37,228 nucleotides of DNA from Clostridia bacterium (GCA_017558105.1 JAFYWI010000013.1:1-37228); one strand, 5' to 3'. Positions 14,906-23,711 are shown, counted from the stretch's first letter. A program made the numbers and translations. Notes: generated by a model not told the origin, from the letters alone.

Positions 14906-15501
14906 TGTTATATTTAATAATTATTTTATCTGCAATGGCATTAATTTCAATAGTAAATATTCTGCTTAACCAAATTTTATTTAATTTAGAATTGTGGTAT
15001 ATTTTACTTGCCGTTGTTGTTAACACCGTTGCAGTAATTGCCATTTCTGGTTTATTTGCCTTTATAATTAGGCATCTTCTTCCAGCCAAATGGTTTTCTG
15101 CCGATAATAAGTTTTTTTTCGTTAGTAAAAAAGAGTGCAAGTTTTACGAAAAACTTGGCATAAAAAAATGGAAAGATAAGGTTTTAGAGCTTGGATTTTT
15201 TACTGGGTTTAGTAAAAGTAATATGCAAGATTCGGCTAATAAAGAATACGTAGAAAGGTTTATTTTAGAAAACAACTATGGTATGGTAGTTCACTTTGTT
15301 GGTATGGTAGTTAGTTTTTCTATAATATTTATTTATCCACTTAAATTTTGGTGGATGTTTGGTTTACCCGTAGCATTAGTTAGTATGTTTTTACATTTAC
15401 TTCCATTTTGCATTTTAAGGTATAATTCTTGTAAATTACACAGGTTACGTCAATTAAATATTAGAAAAGAAAAACAAAAAAATAAAACTGAAGAAAATTA
15501 A
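14905..15501 (+). CDS. CrtO-like membrane acyltransferase family protein
   Basis: The 198-residue membrane protein starts at the ATG overlapping the previous stop (TAATG, with AAAGGAAG upstream); the frame is open further upstream but inside the acyltransferase gene. Two transmembrane helices lie at about 2-20 and 30-55 and two more at about 128-170. Between them is the segment FYEKLGIKKWKDKV, followed by SNMQDS and a conserved-looking FILENNYGMVVH. This pattern resembles the glycosyl-4,4'-diaponeurosporenoate acyltransferase (CrtO) family, whose Staphylococcus member acylates a sugar on a carotenoid. No carotenoid gene is in the window, so here the acceptor is likely a different glycolipid. 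The family assignment is from recognition of the motif pattern and would need a profile search. Confidence 0.62.
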   Translation: MLYLIIILSAMALISIVNILLNQILFNLELWYILLAVVVNTVAVIAISGLFAFIIRHLLPAKWFSADNKFFFVSKKECKFYEKLGIKKWKDKVLELGFFTGFSKSNMQDSANKEYVERFILENNYGMVVHFVGMVVSFSIIFIYPLKFWWMFGLPVALVSMFLHLLPFCILRYNSCKLHRLRQLNIRKEKQKNKTEEN

Positions 15502-15512
15502 AAAAATTATTA

Positions 15513-15540
15513 AACCGATATGCAAATATCGGTTTTTTTT
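15513..15540 (+). terminator. Terminator of the GT8/acyltransferase operon
   Basis: AACCGATAT (15513-15521) pairs with ATATCGGTT (15526-15534) around a GCAA tetraloop, followed by an eight-T run. Confidence 0.92.
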
Positions 15541-15543
15541 GTC

Positions 15544-15572
15544 TTTACTTTTTTAAAATGTTAGATTATAAT
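15544..15572 (+). promoter_or_regulatory. Probable promoter of the SbcD/YhaN-like operon
   Basis: -35 TTTACT (15544-15549), 17-base spacer, consensus -10 TATAAT (15567-15572), then AGGAG before the ATG at 15600. The -35 is weak. Confidence 0.5.
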
Positions 15573-15599
15573 ATATATAGTATTTATTTAGGAGCAATT

Positions 15600-16667
15600 A
15601 TGAAATTTATTCATTGTGCAGACTTGCACTTAAATTCATATATGGAAAGTCTTCCTTTAGAAGTTTCTTATAAAAGAAGGGAAGAAGTTTTACGCACCTT
15701 TGAAAAAATGTGTGAATATGCCGTTATTAACAACGTTACCGCAGTTATTATTGCAGGCGATTTTTTTGATAAAAACACAGTTTCAAAACAATTATTGCAA
15801 CGTGTAAAAAATGCAATTACTAAGGCTAGTTACGTAGACTTTTTATATTTACTAGGTAACCACGATAGTGAAGTTTTTAACAGGTTAGAAGATTTTCCTA
15901 AAAACTTAAAATTCTTTACAAAGGACTGGACTTATTTTAAGTATTCTAACGTTGTTATTTGTGGTATTGATGGTAGCCAAAGCAAAGAAGATTTGTACGT
16001 AGATAGTCTTAACCTTAACAAAGAAAACTTTAACGTCGTTGTACTTCACGGCAGAGTTGCCGGCTATAATAGTAAAGACGATGCAGAAGTTATAAGTATT
16101 CCTAAATACAAAAACAAAAATATTAACTATATTGCATTAGGGCATTACCACACTTATTCTAACGAAAAGTTAGACGATAGGGGATTTTTTGGCTATTCTG
16201 GTTGTTTAGACGGCAGGGGATTTGACGAATTAGGTGAAAAAGGGTTTGTTTTAATTGATTACGAAGACACTGCAAACTTTACTTTTGTCCCTTTTTCTTC
16301 AAGAGTGTTTGTAGAACATAAATTCGACCTTTCAAAATTTAATAATTTTATAGATGCTAAAGAAGAAATTTATAACCAATTAATAACTAAATATAATAAA
16401 ACTTCGTTAATTAAACTTGTTTTAGTTGGCGAAGTTGCAAACGATTTTAATATGGATATAAAAAGTTTAACTCATCTATTAAACGAATATTTTTTCTATG
16501 CAAAGGTATTAGATAAAACCATATTAAAAATTAGTGCGTTAGATTTTCAGTACGATAAGTCGGTTGTGGGCGAGTTTGTTCGTGCTGTTTTAGGCGCAGA
16601 ATTAAATGAAGAAGATAAGTCTAAAATAATTGCCACAGGGCTTAACTTTTTAAGGGGGGAAAAGTAA
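15600..16667 (+). CDS. DNA repair metallophosphoesterase, SbcD/YhaO-like
   Basis: Calcineurin-type phosphoesterase of the SbcD/Mre11 group, expected to be a Mn-dependent DNA nuclease subunit. The start at 15600 follows TTAGGAG; upstream in-frame codons lie in promoter DNA. The 355-residue protein carries all five metal motifs: DLH (Asp 8, His 10), AGDFFD (Asp 54), GNHD (86-89), a later LHGR and LGHYH. The C-terminal third is the capping/partner-binding region. Length and pairing with a YhaN-like ATPase make it closer to Bacillus YhaO than to classical SbcD. It overlaps the next gene by one base. Confidence 0.88.
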   Translation: MKFIHCADLHLNSYMESLPLEVSYKRREEVLRTFEKMCEYAVINNVTAVIIAGDFFDKNTVSKQLLQRVKNAITKASYVDFLYLLGNHDSEVFNRLEDFPKNLKFFTKDWTYFKYSNVVICGIDGSQSKEDLYVDSLNLNKENFNVVVLHGRVAGYNSKDDAEVISIPKYKNKNINYIALGHYHTYSNEKLDDRGFFGYSGCLDGRGFDELGEKGFVLIDYEDTANFTFVPFSSRVFVEHKFDLSKFNNFIDAKEEIYNQLITKYNKTSLIKLVLVGEVANDFNMDIKSLTHLLNEYFFYAKVLDKTILKISALDFQYDKSVVGEFVRAVLGAELNEEDKSKIIATGLNFLRGEK

Positions 16668-18679
16668 TGAAATTATTAAGTTGCTACGTTTCTTCCTTTG
16701 GGAGGTTAAAAGATTTTAAGTACGATTTTAACGCAGGGTTAAACGTTTTTAACTACGAAAACGGCTGGGGCAAAACTACTTTTGCTACCTTTATTAAGGC
16801 TATGTTCTACGGCTTAAGTGGAGACAGAACGAGAAGTGTTAAAGACAACGAAAGAACAAAGTTTAAGCCTTTTAATTCAACAGGTCTTTTCGGTGGCTAT
16901 TTAGATTTTGAAAAAGATAATAAACAATTTAGAATTGAAAGATTTTTTGGCAATAAAGAAACGGAAGATACTTGTAAATTAATTGACTTAACTACTGGTA
17001 AAGAATACGTAAATAACGTTAATTATGGTAATAAACTTTTTGGAATAGATGAAGAAGGTTTTTTATCTACAACCTATTTTTCTCAAAAAGATTTAGAGTC
17101 TAAAAGTAATGCAAGTTTAACTGCAAAATTTAACGAAATTACTGAAATCGAAGATTTTGCTAATTTTGAAAACGTTTTATTTAATGTAGAAGAACAAGCA
17201 AAAATTTATAAATACCGTGGGAATAAAGGGCTTATTGCAGACGTAAATGAAGAAATTTTTGCGCTAAACGAAAAAATTAAGCAATGCGAAAACGCTAGCG
17301 AAAATATTAAAAACTTTAACAAAGAAATTGAAGTTTTAGAAACTGAAACAAACGTTATTAAAGAAGAAATAGATAAAATTTCTAAACTACAAAAAGAAGT
17401 TTCCTTAAAAGAAGAATATATGTTCAAAAAAGAACAATGTTCTAAAATTAAAGAAAAAATTGCTTTGTTAAACGAAAAATTAAATAGTGCAAAAGAACTA
17501 CTTAACGGGCAAGAAGTTTGTGTAGATGAAGTAGATGCTTATTTAGGCTGTGTTAAAGATTTAATTGAAGTGCAATCTAAAATAAAATCTACTACCGAGA
17601 GCATAACTTTATTAGAAAAAACAATAGAAAACGCTAATAAAACTCTACCTAAAAAACCAATTTTACCATCATTTATTTTAGGTGGTGCAACACTTATTTT
17701 TGCACTTTTGTCTTTCGTGTGGATTTTTAGCTTGATTTTTAGTGGGGTTTTTGCCATTTTTTTCGCTACCTATTTAATTTATAGTAATGCAAGTAATAAA
17801 AATGTTAATAAAAACAATTCTAATACTTCTATAACGGAAAGTATTAATAAGGTAAAAGAAGACTTAAATTCACTACTTAAAATAGAAAGTAAATATTTAG
17901 AAAAAATAAATAGTTTTATAAGTAAATTTAACCTGCCTAAAACAGATTATTATTCTTTCTTTAATAACCTTAAAAACGTTATAAATCTTAAAGAAAGTGT
18001 TTGCAAAGACATAAAAGAAAATGAAAAATTATTATTAGAATTAAACTTTGTAGAAAATAATAATTTAGAAAATTTATCTTTACAAGAAGGATTTTCATAT
18101 CAACAAAAAATTAAAGAAAAAATGGTTGAATTGCAAAATAAATCTTCTAAAATTTCTTACGTTAAAAATGCGTTAGAAAGGGCAGAAAGTACAGAGTTAG
18201 AATTAGCAGAGTATATTGTAAAAAAGAACCAGTTATTAGAAAAATTAAACGAATATAACGAACGATATAGAATATTAAATTTAACGTTACAATTTCTAAA
18301 TTTTGCAAATGAAACCTTAAAAACAAAGTACAGAGAGCCACTTTTATTAAACTTTAATAAATACGTAAATAAAATTATAAATAAAGAAGATATTAAGGCT
18401 ACGGTAGACATAGATTTTAAGGTTACTGCACTACAAAACGGCATTACCAAAGACGTAAATTATTATAGTAAAGGTTTACTAAATTCCTTTGAAATTTGCA
18501 AAAGATTTGCTTTAATAGAAGTTTTGTTTAATAAAGAAAAACCTTTTATCGTTTTAGACGACCCTTTTACTAATTTAGATGAAGAAAAAATTAAAGAAGC
18601 ACTTAACGTATTAAAAGAACTTTCTAAAGAATACCAAATAATTTATTTCATTTGCCACGATAGCCGTGCGTTAATTTAA
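16667..18679 (+). CDS. YhaN-like SMC-type ATPase with central membrane hairpin (SbcC-like)
   Basis: The 670-residue protein is an ABC/SMC-type split ATPase. The Walker A NGWGKTT lies at 32-38 in the N-terminal lobe; long Glu/Lys-rich coiled coils follow (about 190-325); two hydrophobic helices sit at about 335-372; a second coiled coil runs from about 385 to 550; and the C-terminal lobe has YSKGLLNS in place of the ABC signature and Walker B VLDDPF at 629-634 with the switch His near 664. Classical SbcC/Rad50 has a Cys-x-x-Cys zinc hook at the coil tip; here a membrane hairpin takes its place, as in YhaN-type proteins. With the upstream phosphoesterase it should form a membrane-tethered DNA end-processing complex. 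Confidence 0.85.
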   Translation: MKLLSCYVSSFGRLKDFKYDFNAGLNVFNYENGWGKTTFATFIKAMFYGLSGDRTRSVKDNERTKFKPFNSTGLFGGYLDFEKDNKQFRIERFFGNKETEDTCKLIDLTTGKEYVNNVNYGNKLFGIDEEGFLSTTYFSQKDLESKSNASLTAKFNEITEIEDFANFENVLFNVEEQAKIYKYRGNKGLIADVNEEIFALNEKIKQCENASENIKNFNKEIEVLETETNVIKEEIDKISKLQKEVSLKEEYMFKKEQCSKIKEKIALLNEKLNSAKELLNGQEVCVDEVDAYLGCVKDLIEVQSKIKSTTESITLLEKTIENANKTLPKKPILPSFILGGATLIFALLSFVWIFSLIFSGVFAIFFATYLIYSNASNKNVNKNNSNTSITESINKVKEDLNSLLKIESKYLEKINSFISKFNLPKTDYYSFFNNLKNVINLKESVCKDIKENEKLLLELNFVENNNLENLSLQEGFSYQQKIKEKMVELQNKSSKISYVKNALERAESTELELAEYIVKKNQLLEKLNEYNERYRILNLTLQFLNFANETLKTKYREPLLLNFNKYVNKIINKEDIKATVDIDFKVTALQNGITKDVNYYSKGLLNSFEICKRFALIEVLFNKEKPFIVLDDPFTNLDEEKIKEALNVLKELSKEYQIIYFICHDSRALI

Positions 18680-18683
18680 GGAT

Positions 18684-19130
18684 ATGGAAAAGAAACTAAA
18701 TTTTGAACTTGTGCCAGATGGCTGTTGGCATAGTAATTTAAGGTATGTTTTACCAAAAACTCATTGGGATTTAATTAAAAAAATTGCGCGTGAAAAAGCA
18801 GGCGGGAAATGTCAAATTTGTGGTAAAAAAGTAAAGGTGTTAGACACTCACGAAAGGTGGGCTTATAACGAAGAAACTAAAACCCAGCGCTTAACAGAAA
18901 TCGTTGCAGTTTGTAAAGATTGCCATAGCGTAATACACATTGGCTTTACTTCGTTAAAAGGTAATTTAGAAAGGGCAGAAAACCACTATATGAAAGTTAA
19001 TAATTGTTCTTACGTAGAGTATAAAAAAGACCTTGCTTTAGCAACAGAAGCTCATAAAAGGCTTAATAAAATTCCAGAGTGGTTTTTAGACGTTTCTTAT
19101 TTAGAAGAATTCTTAAAAGATGAAAAATAA
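18684..19130 (+). CDS. HNH-type zinc-binding protein
   Basis: The 148-residue protein has the ribs of an HNH nuclease fold: CQIC (Cys 43, Cys 46), the motif LDTHERW with His 56-Glu 57, then CKDCH (Cys 77, Cys 80, His 81) and His 85 followed by IGFTS. The four Cys would hold a structural zinc and the His residues the catalytic metal. The N-terminal 40 residues (FELVPDGCWHSNLR) and the C-terminal helix-rich part match no domain I can name. It begins 5 bases after the YhaN-like gene and so is in the same operon. A nuclease role is inferred from the fold; related small HNH proteins are often described only as hypothetical. Confidence 0.7.
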   Translation: MEKKLNFELVPDGCWHSNLRYVLPKTHWDLIKKIAREKAGGKCQICGKKVKVLDTHERWAYNEETKTQRLTEIVAVCKDCHSVIHIGFTSLKGNLERAENHYMKVNNCSYVEYKKDLALATEAHKRLNKIPEWFLDVSYLEEFLKDEK

Positions 19131-19132
19131 AA

Positions 19133-19159
19133 AAAGTCCAGCAAAAAATGCTGGACTTT
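19133..19159. terminator. Terminator shared by the HNH gene and rpmB
   Basis: AAAGTCCAGCA (19133-19143) pairs with TGCTGGACTTT (19149-19159), loop AAAAA. The A-run to the left gives the U-run for the rpmB (-) transcript; the + side has only AATTTATT. Confidence 0.88.
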
Positions 19160-19175
19160 AATTTATTACCTTAAA

Positions 19176-19364
19176 TTAGTCTGCTTGTTTTAATTTCTTT
19201 AAACATCTTGTACAAACGTATTGGCTTTTCATTGTGCCGTTTTCTTGTTTTACTTTAACTTTTTGTAAGTTTGCTTCAAATAAAACAGGTGTTTTACGGT
19301 TAGAGTGGCTAACCAAATTACCAGATTGTTTACCTTTACCACAGATGCTACATACTTTACTCAT
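19176..19364 (-). CDS. rpmB: 50S ribosomal protein L28 (zinc-binding form)
   Basis: Ribosomal large-subunit protein, 62 residues from the ATG at 19364, preceded by a strong GGGAGGAG site. The frame is open further upstream but lacks a ribosome site. [12 protein letters not shown]...[11 protein letters not shown] is the L28 signature. Two Cys-x-x-Cys pairs (Cys 5, 8 and Cys 51, 54) show the zinc-binding form rather than the Cys-less copy that some bacteria induce under zinc starvation. Divergent neighbour of asp23, as in other Firmicutes. Confidence 0.97.
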   Translation of the reverse strand: MSKVCSICGKGKQSGNLVSHSNRKTPVLFEANLQKVKVKQENGTMKSQYVCTRCLKKLKQAD

Positions 19365-19410
19365 ATTAAACTCCTCCCAATAGGAAATAATTTGTATTTT
19401 AATCGTTAAT

Positions 19411-19439
19411 ACTTTAACATATTTAAAAATAAAAAGCAA
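19411..19439 (-). promoter_or_regulatory. Promoter of rpmB
   Basis: On the - strand, -35 TTGCTT (19434-19439), 17-base spacer, -10 TAAAGT (19411-19416). It leaves a leader of about 40 bases to the ATG at 19364. Confidence 0.6.
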
Positions 19440-19529
19440 CAAAAATTCAATAAGTTTACAAACTTTTTATATAAATAATTTTTTTCATCAACTTTTTTAG
19501 TAAAATTTTTAATATTTTTAATCAAAGTG

Positions 19530-19558
19530 TTGCAAAAAAGAAATAAATATTGTAAAAT
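19530..19558 (+). promoter_or_regulatory. Promoter of asp23-fakA
   Basis: -35 TTGCAA (19530-19535), 17-base spacer, -10 TAAAAT (19553-19558). GTGAGGTG lies before the ATG at 19584. Confidence 0.7.
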
Positions 19559-19583
19559 AATAATAGTTTATAGTGAGGTGTTT

Positions 19584-19934
19584 ATGTTCGCCAAAACAAA
19601 TAACATATACGGAAAAATAACAATTTCAGACAGAACGATTGCAAAATTCGTTTCCCGTGTGGCAACAGATTGTTATGGTATAGTTGAATTTGTACCGAGT
19701 AGTTTAATCGACTCGGTTATTGGTTTTTTAAAATTTCATCACGAATATAAGGGCATAAAAGTACACTCTACTGGCGACAGAATTTTTATAGACGTTGCTG
19801 TAATTGTTAAATATGGTGTATCTATAAAGGCAGTTGTAGAAGCGTTGAAAGAATCTGTTAAATACAAAGTAGAAAAATTCACTGGTATGATAGTAGATAC
19901 TATAAACGTAAGTGTTAAAGGGGTTAAACTTTAA
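19584..19934 (+). CDS. Asp23/Gls24 family envelope stress protein
   Basis: A small protein (116 residues) of the Asp23/YloU family. The pattern GKITISDRTIAKFVSRVATDCYGIVEF at the start (positions 10-36) and the VAVIVKYGVSIKAVVEALKESVKY block followed by VDTINVSVKGV is typical. Family members attach to or regulate near the cell envelope; the one before fakA is conserved across Firmicutes with unknown exact role. The start at 19584 fits GTGAGGTG and the promoter at 19530-19558. Confidence 0.93.
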   Translation: MFAKTNNIYGKITISDRTIAKFVSRVATDCYGIVEFVPSSLIDSVIGFLKFHHEYKGIKVHSTGDRIFIDVAVIVKYGVSIKAVVEALKESVKYKVEKFTGMIVDTINVSVKGVKL

Positions 19935-19974
19935 TTTACTAAAAATTAAATTTTTTAATTAATAGGAGTTTCTT

Positions 19975-21603
19975 GTGCAAAAAACGATAAACGGAGCTAT
20001 GCTAAAATCCATGGTGGTTACGGCAGCAAAGCTTTTAGAGATAAATAGAGTAAAAATAGATGCATTAAACGTTTTCCCAGTTCCCGATGGAGATACTGGT
20101 ACAAATATGTCTTTAACTTTCCAATCTGCAATGAAAGCATTAATGAACTGTCAAAATAATTCTGTAAGTGAAATTACAGAATACGTTTCAAAAGGTGCTT
20201 TGAGGGGTGCGAGAGGAAATTCAGGTGTTATTCTTTCACAAGTTCTTCGTGGATTTTGTAACACGCTTAAAAACAATGAAGAAATAGATACAAGATGTTT
20301 TGCCCAAGCATTAATGGCTGGTGCAGAAATAGCATACGGCGCCGTATCTAAGCCAAAAGAAGGCACGATGCTTACCGTTGCCAGAATGGTTGCAGAACAC
20401 GCTATGAGTATTAGAAATAAGCATAAAGACTTTGAAACTTTCTTTGCAGAAATTATTAAGAAAGGTAACGAAGCCGTAGAACTTACACCATCTTTACTTC
20501 CTGTTCTTAAAAAAGCAGGCGTAGTAGACGCCGGTGGCAAAGGGTTAATGTGCTTATACGAAGGTATGTACAAGGCTATTATTGGCGAAACGGTTAGTGG
20601 CGACGTGGTTGTTTCTGATACTAAATCTTCAGAAACTGCTATGGAACATGCAGATATTATGAGTTTAGGTCATATTGAATTTGCTTATTGTACTGAATTC
20701 TTTATTGTTAACCTAAAAAAGAAAACGACTTTAGCAGATATTGAAAGATTAAGAGAAACTTTAATGACTTTAGGCGACTGCGTTATAGTTATTGGCGACT
20801 TAGAGTTAGTAAAAGTTCACGTTCACACAAATCAACCTGGTGTTGCTCTAACAAAAGCACTAGAACTTGGTGAATTAGATAAACTTAAAATTGAAAATAT
20901 GCTAGAACAAAATAGGGCATTAATGCGCAAATACGAAGAACAGAAAAAACCTATGGGTATGATGGCTGTTTCTGCAGGCGAAGGCATTAGTGGCATATTT
21001 AAAGATTTAATGGTAGACGCCGTTATAGAAGGCGGACAATCTATGAACCCTTCTGCTAGTGATATTGCAGATGCCGTTCAAAGAATAAATGCAGAAAACG
21101 TTTTCGTTTTCCCAAATAATAAGAACATTATTTTAGCGGCAGAACAAGCAAAATCGTTAGTAGAAAACAAGCGTTTACACGTTATTCCTACAAAAAATAT
21201 TCCACAAGGTTTTTCTGCGGCAATCGTGTTTAACCCAGAACTTTCTGTAGACGAAAATAAAACTAATATGATACACGCTATGGACTCTGTTACCGTTGGT
21301 CAGGTTACATATGCGGTTAGAAATACTAAAGTAGACGGGTTCGACCTAAAAATTGGCGACATTATGGGGTTAGACAACAAGAAAATTCTTGCAAAAGGCA
21401 AAGATATTAGCCTTGTAACCTTAAATCTAATAGAAAAATTGCGTAGCAACGAAGAACTAATTACTCTTTACTACGGGCAAGACGTTAAAGAAGAAGATGC
21501 ATTGGCATTGCAAAAAATTATTCAAGAAAAATACCCTAGTTGCGACGTTGAAGTTCACTATGGTGGACAGCCAATTTATTACTACTATATAGCATTAGAA
21601 TAA
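19975..21603 (+). CDS. fakA: Fatty acid kinase catalytic subunit FakA (DAK2 domain protein)
   Basis: ATP-dependent kinase that phosphorylates fatty acids carried by DegV/FakB proteins, giving acyl phosphate for phospholipid synthesis. The GTG start follows AATAGGAG. The N-terminal DhaL/DAK2 domain has the metal triad in DGDTGTN (Asp 38, Asp 40, Asn 44) and GARGNSG. The middle domain keeps Cys 239 and His 282, His 284 (in VHVH), matching the zinc ligands described for Staphylococcus FakA. The C-terminal domain is the DegV-like fold. Length (542) is normal. It lies between asp23 and recG, the usual Firmicutes order. The likely partner is the DegV-like protein at 10611. Confidence 0.95.
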   Translation: MQKTINGAMLKSMVVTAAKLLEINRVKIDALNVFPVPDGDTGTNMSLTFQSAMKALMNCQNNSVSEITEYVSKGALRGARGNSGVILSQVLRGFCNTLKNNEEIDTRCFAQALMAGAEIAYGAVSKPKEGTMLTVARMVAEHAMSIRNKHKDFETFFAEIIKKGNEAVELTPSLLPVLKKAGVVDAGGKGLMCLYEGMYKAIIGETVSGDVVVSDTKSSETAMEHADIMSLGHIEFAYCTEFFIVNLKKKTTLADIERLRETLMTLGDCVIVIGDLELVKVHVHTNQPGVALTKALELGELDKLKIENMLEQNRALMRKYEEQKKPMGMMAVSAGEGISGIFKDLMVDAVIEGGQSMNPSASDIADAVQRINAENVFVFPNNKNIILAAEQAKSLVENKRLHVIPTKNIPQGFSAAIVFNPELSVDENKTNMIHAMDSVTVGQVTYAVRNTKVDGFDLKIGDIMGLDNKKILAKGKDISLVTLNLIEKLRSNEELITLYYGQDVKEEDALALQKIIQEKYPSCDVEVHYGGQPIYYYYIALE

Positions 21604-21609
21604 AAAATT

Positions 21610-21636
21610 AGGGAAAGATTTTCTTTCCCTTTTTTT
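21610..21636 (+). terminator. Terminator after fakA
   Basis: AGGGAAAG (21610-21617) pairs with CTTTCCCT (21623-21630), loop ATTTT, then six T. Confidence 0.85.
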
Positions 21637-21662
21637 ATTTGTAGATAATTAGGAAATAAGGT

Positions 21663-23675
21663 ATGGAATTAACTAAAATTAAAGGCATTAATGAAAAAAG
21701 AGAACAAGAATTAAATAAACTAGGCGTTTTTTCTACGGCAGAGTTTATTAAGTTTTTTCCACGCACTTATTTAGATATGAGAGAGTGCCAAACCTTAAAA
21801 TACGCCTACCATAACGATATGGTGTTAACAACCGGTAAAGTGGTTAGTATTCCTATAAATAGGTTTACTGCAAGGCGTGGTTTTGTTAAGGTGGTTTGTG
21901 AACAAGAAGGTTTAATTTTTACCGTTATATGGTTTAATCAACCATACGTTTTGAATAAGTTAAAAACGGGCGAAGAATATTTATTTTTTGGTAGGGTGCA
22001 AACTAAGTTTGGAGAGATAAATTTAGTTAACCCAACCTTTGAACCTTGCGATAAAAATTATAGGCTTAAAGGCATTGTTCCACAATATAATACTAAGGGA
22101 AATATTGCTCAAAAAATTGTTAGAGATGGCGCAAAACTTTCTGTCGATATAGAAAAACCAAAGTCAATAATCCCTAGTAAAATACAAGAGAAATATGGTT
22201 TAGCAGATTTATATTATTCTTATAAACAAGTGCATAATCCAGAAAGTTTTGAACACTTAAAAAAGGGTGCAAACAGAATTGCCGTTGAAGAATATTTTGC
22301 GTTAATTTCTGCCTTTAAATTTATTAAAGGAGATAGAAATTCTGTAAGGTTAAATAACTATAATTGTTCTTCAAAAGAACTTGTAGAGTTTATTAAAACA
22401 CGCTTTCCGTTTGAGTTTACAGACGGGCAAAAATCTGCCGTAAACGAAATTTTCGCAGATATGACCAATAACACGGTTATGAATAGGCTTATGCAAGGTG
22501 ACGTAGGTAGTGGTAAAACTGCCGTTAGTATGTGTGCAATTTTCGTTGCCGTTAATAGTGGGTATCAAGCCGTTATGATTGCTCCTACCGAGGTTTTGGC
22601 AAGGCAAAACTATTTAGCTGTAAAAAATGCATTTCCAGACTATAACGTTGCTATTTTAACAGGCTCTATGACTGCTAAAGAAAAAAGAGAAGTTAAAGAG
22701 CAATGTGCTAACGGGTTTATTAATATTTTAGTTGGCACTCACGCCGTTTTAGAAAGCGACTTGCAGTTTAAAAAATTATCTTTATGTGTTTGCGATGAGC
22801 AACAAAGGTTTGGTGTTGCGCAAAGGAGTAGTCTTTTAAGCAAAGGTGTTTCACCAGACGTGTTGGTTATGAGTGCTACACCTATTCCAAGAACTTTGGC
22901 ATTAATTTTTTATGGTGATTTAGATATTACCACTATATTAGATAAACCTAAACAAAGAATTCCTATACAAACTAATATTGTGCCTATGGAAAAATATGCA
23001 GATATGCTTAAATTTATAGAAAATGAAATAAAAAACGGCAATCAAGCGTATTTTGTGTGTCCAAGAATAGAAGGTGATGATGAAGGTGCAATTATTAGCG
23101 CTACCGAACTTTACGAAGAGTTAAAAGAAAAATTGCCTTCTATAAACGTGGCACTATTGCACGGCAAACTAAAAGAAAAAGAAAAAAATGCCGTTATGGA
23201 AGACTTTAAAAATGGGAAAAGTCAACTTTTAGTTTCTACAACGGTTATAGAAGTTGGGGTAGACGTGCCAAACGCAACTATTATGCTTATATATAATGCA
23301 GAAAGGTTTGGGCTTTCACAAATTCACCAATTACGTGGTAGAGTTGGTAGGGGAAATAAAAAAAGTTATTGTTTTTTAACTACGGCAACTAACGGCGCAA
23401 CGGCATTGGAAAGGTTAAAAATTATTAAAGATAATACAGACGGATTCAAAATTAGTGAGTTAGACTATAAACTTCGTGGTGGTGGCGACTTTTTGGGTAG
23501 TAGGCAAAGTGGTAAAACCATTAACGACTTAGGTTGTTTAGACTATTCTATTGAATCTATATTTTTAGCTAAGAAAATTTGCGACGAAGTTTTTTCTGGT
23601 AATTTCGAGTTAAATTTAATTAAAAACGTAGCAATAGAAAAGTATAATAAATTAAAAGATATAACGTTAAATTAA
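21663..23675 (+). CDS. recG: ATP-dependent DNA helicase RecG
   Basis: Superfamily 2 helicase that remodels stalled replication forks and Holliday junctions. The 670-residue protein starts with an OB-fold wedge domain (about 1-170), then helicase motif I GDVGSGKT near 279-286, motif II DEQQRFG near 377-383 (usually DEQHRFG), motif III MSATPIPRTLA, and motif VI RGRVGRG. The final GGGDFLGSRQSG is characteristic of RecG. The start is preceded by AGGAAATAAGG. It stands apart from fakA by a terminator, so it may have its own weak promoter. Confidence 0.96.
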   Translation: MELTKIKGINEKREQELNKLGVFSTAEFIKFFPRTYLDMRECQTLKYAYHNDMVLTTGKVVSIPINRFTARRGFVKVVCEQEGLIFTVIWFNQPYVLNKLKTGEEYLFFGRVQTKFGEINLVNPTFEPCDKNYRLKGIVPQYNTKGNIAQKIVRDGAKLSVDIEKPKSIIPSKIQEKYGLADLYYSYKQVHNPESFEHLKKGANRIAVEEYFALISAFKFIKGDRNSVRLNNYNCSSKELVEFIKTRFPFEFTDGQKSAVNEIFADMTNNTVMNRLMQGDVGSGKTAVSMCAIFVAVNSGYQAVMIAPTEVLARQNYLAVKNAFPDYNVAILTGSMTAKEKREVKEQCANGFINILVGTHAVLESDLQFKKLSLCVCDEQQRFGVAQRSSLLSKGVSPDVLVMSATPIPRTLALIFYGDLDITTILDKPKQRIPIQTNIVPMEKYADMLKFIENEIKNGNQAYFVCPRIEGDDEGAIISATELYEELKEKLPSINVALLHGKLKEKEKNAVMEDFKNGKSQLLVSTTVIEVGVDVPNATIMLIYNAERFGLSQIHQLRGRVGRGNKKSYCFLTTATNGATALERLKIIKDNTDGFKISELDYKLRGGGDFLGSRQSGKTINDLGCLDYSIESIFLAKKICDEVFSGNFELNLIKNVAIEKYNKLKDITLN

Positions 23676-23681
23676 CAAAGC

Positions 23682-23711
23682 AAGCCACTAAAAATTGTTT
23701 AGTGGCTTTTT
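23682..23711 (+). terminator. Terminator after recG
   Basis: AAGCCACTAAA (23682-23692) pairs with TTTAGTGGCTT (23698-23708), loop AATTG, then a short T-run. Confidence 0.85.

Noticed and set aside
19365-19442. An upstream extension of rpmB
   Set aside because: The L28 family begins with [10 protein letters not shown], and GGGAGGAG sits before that ATG.
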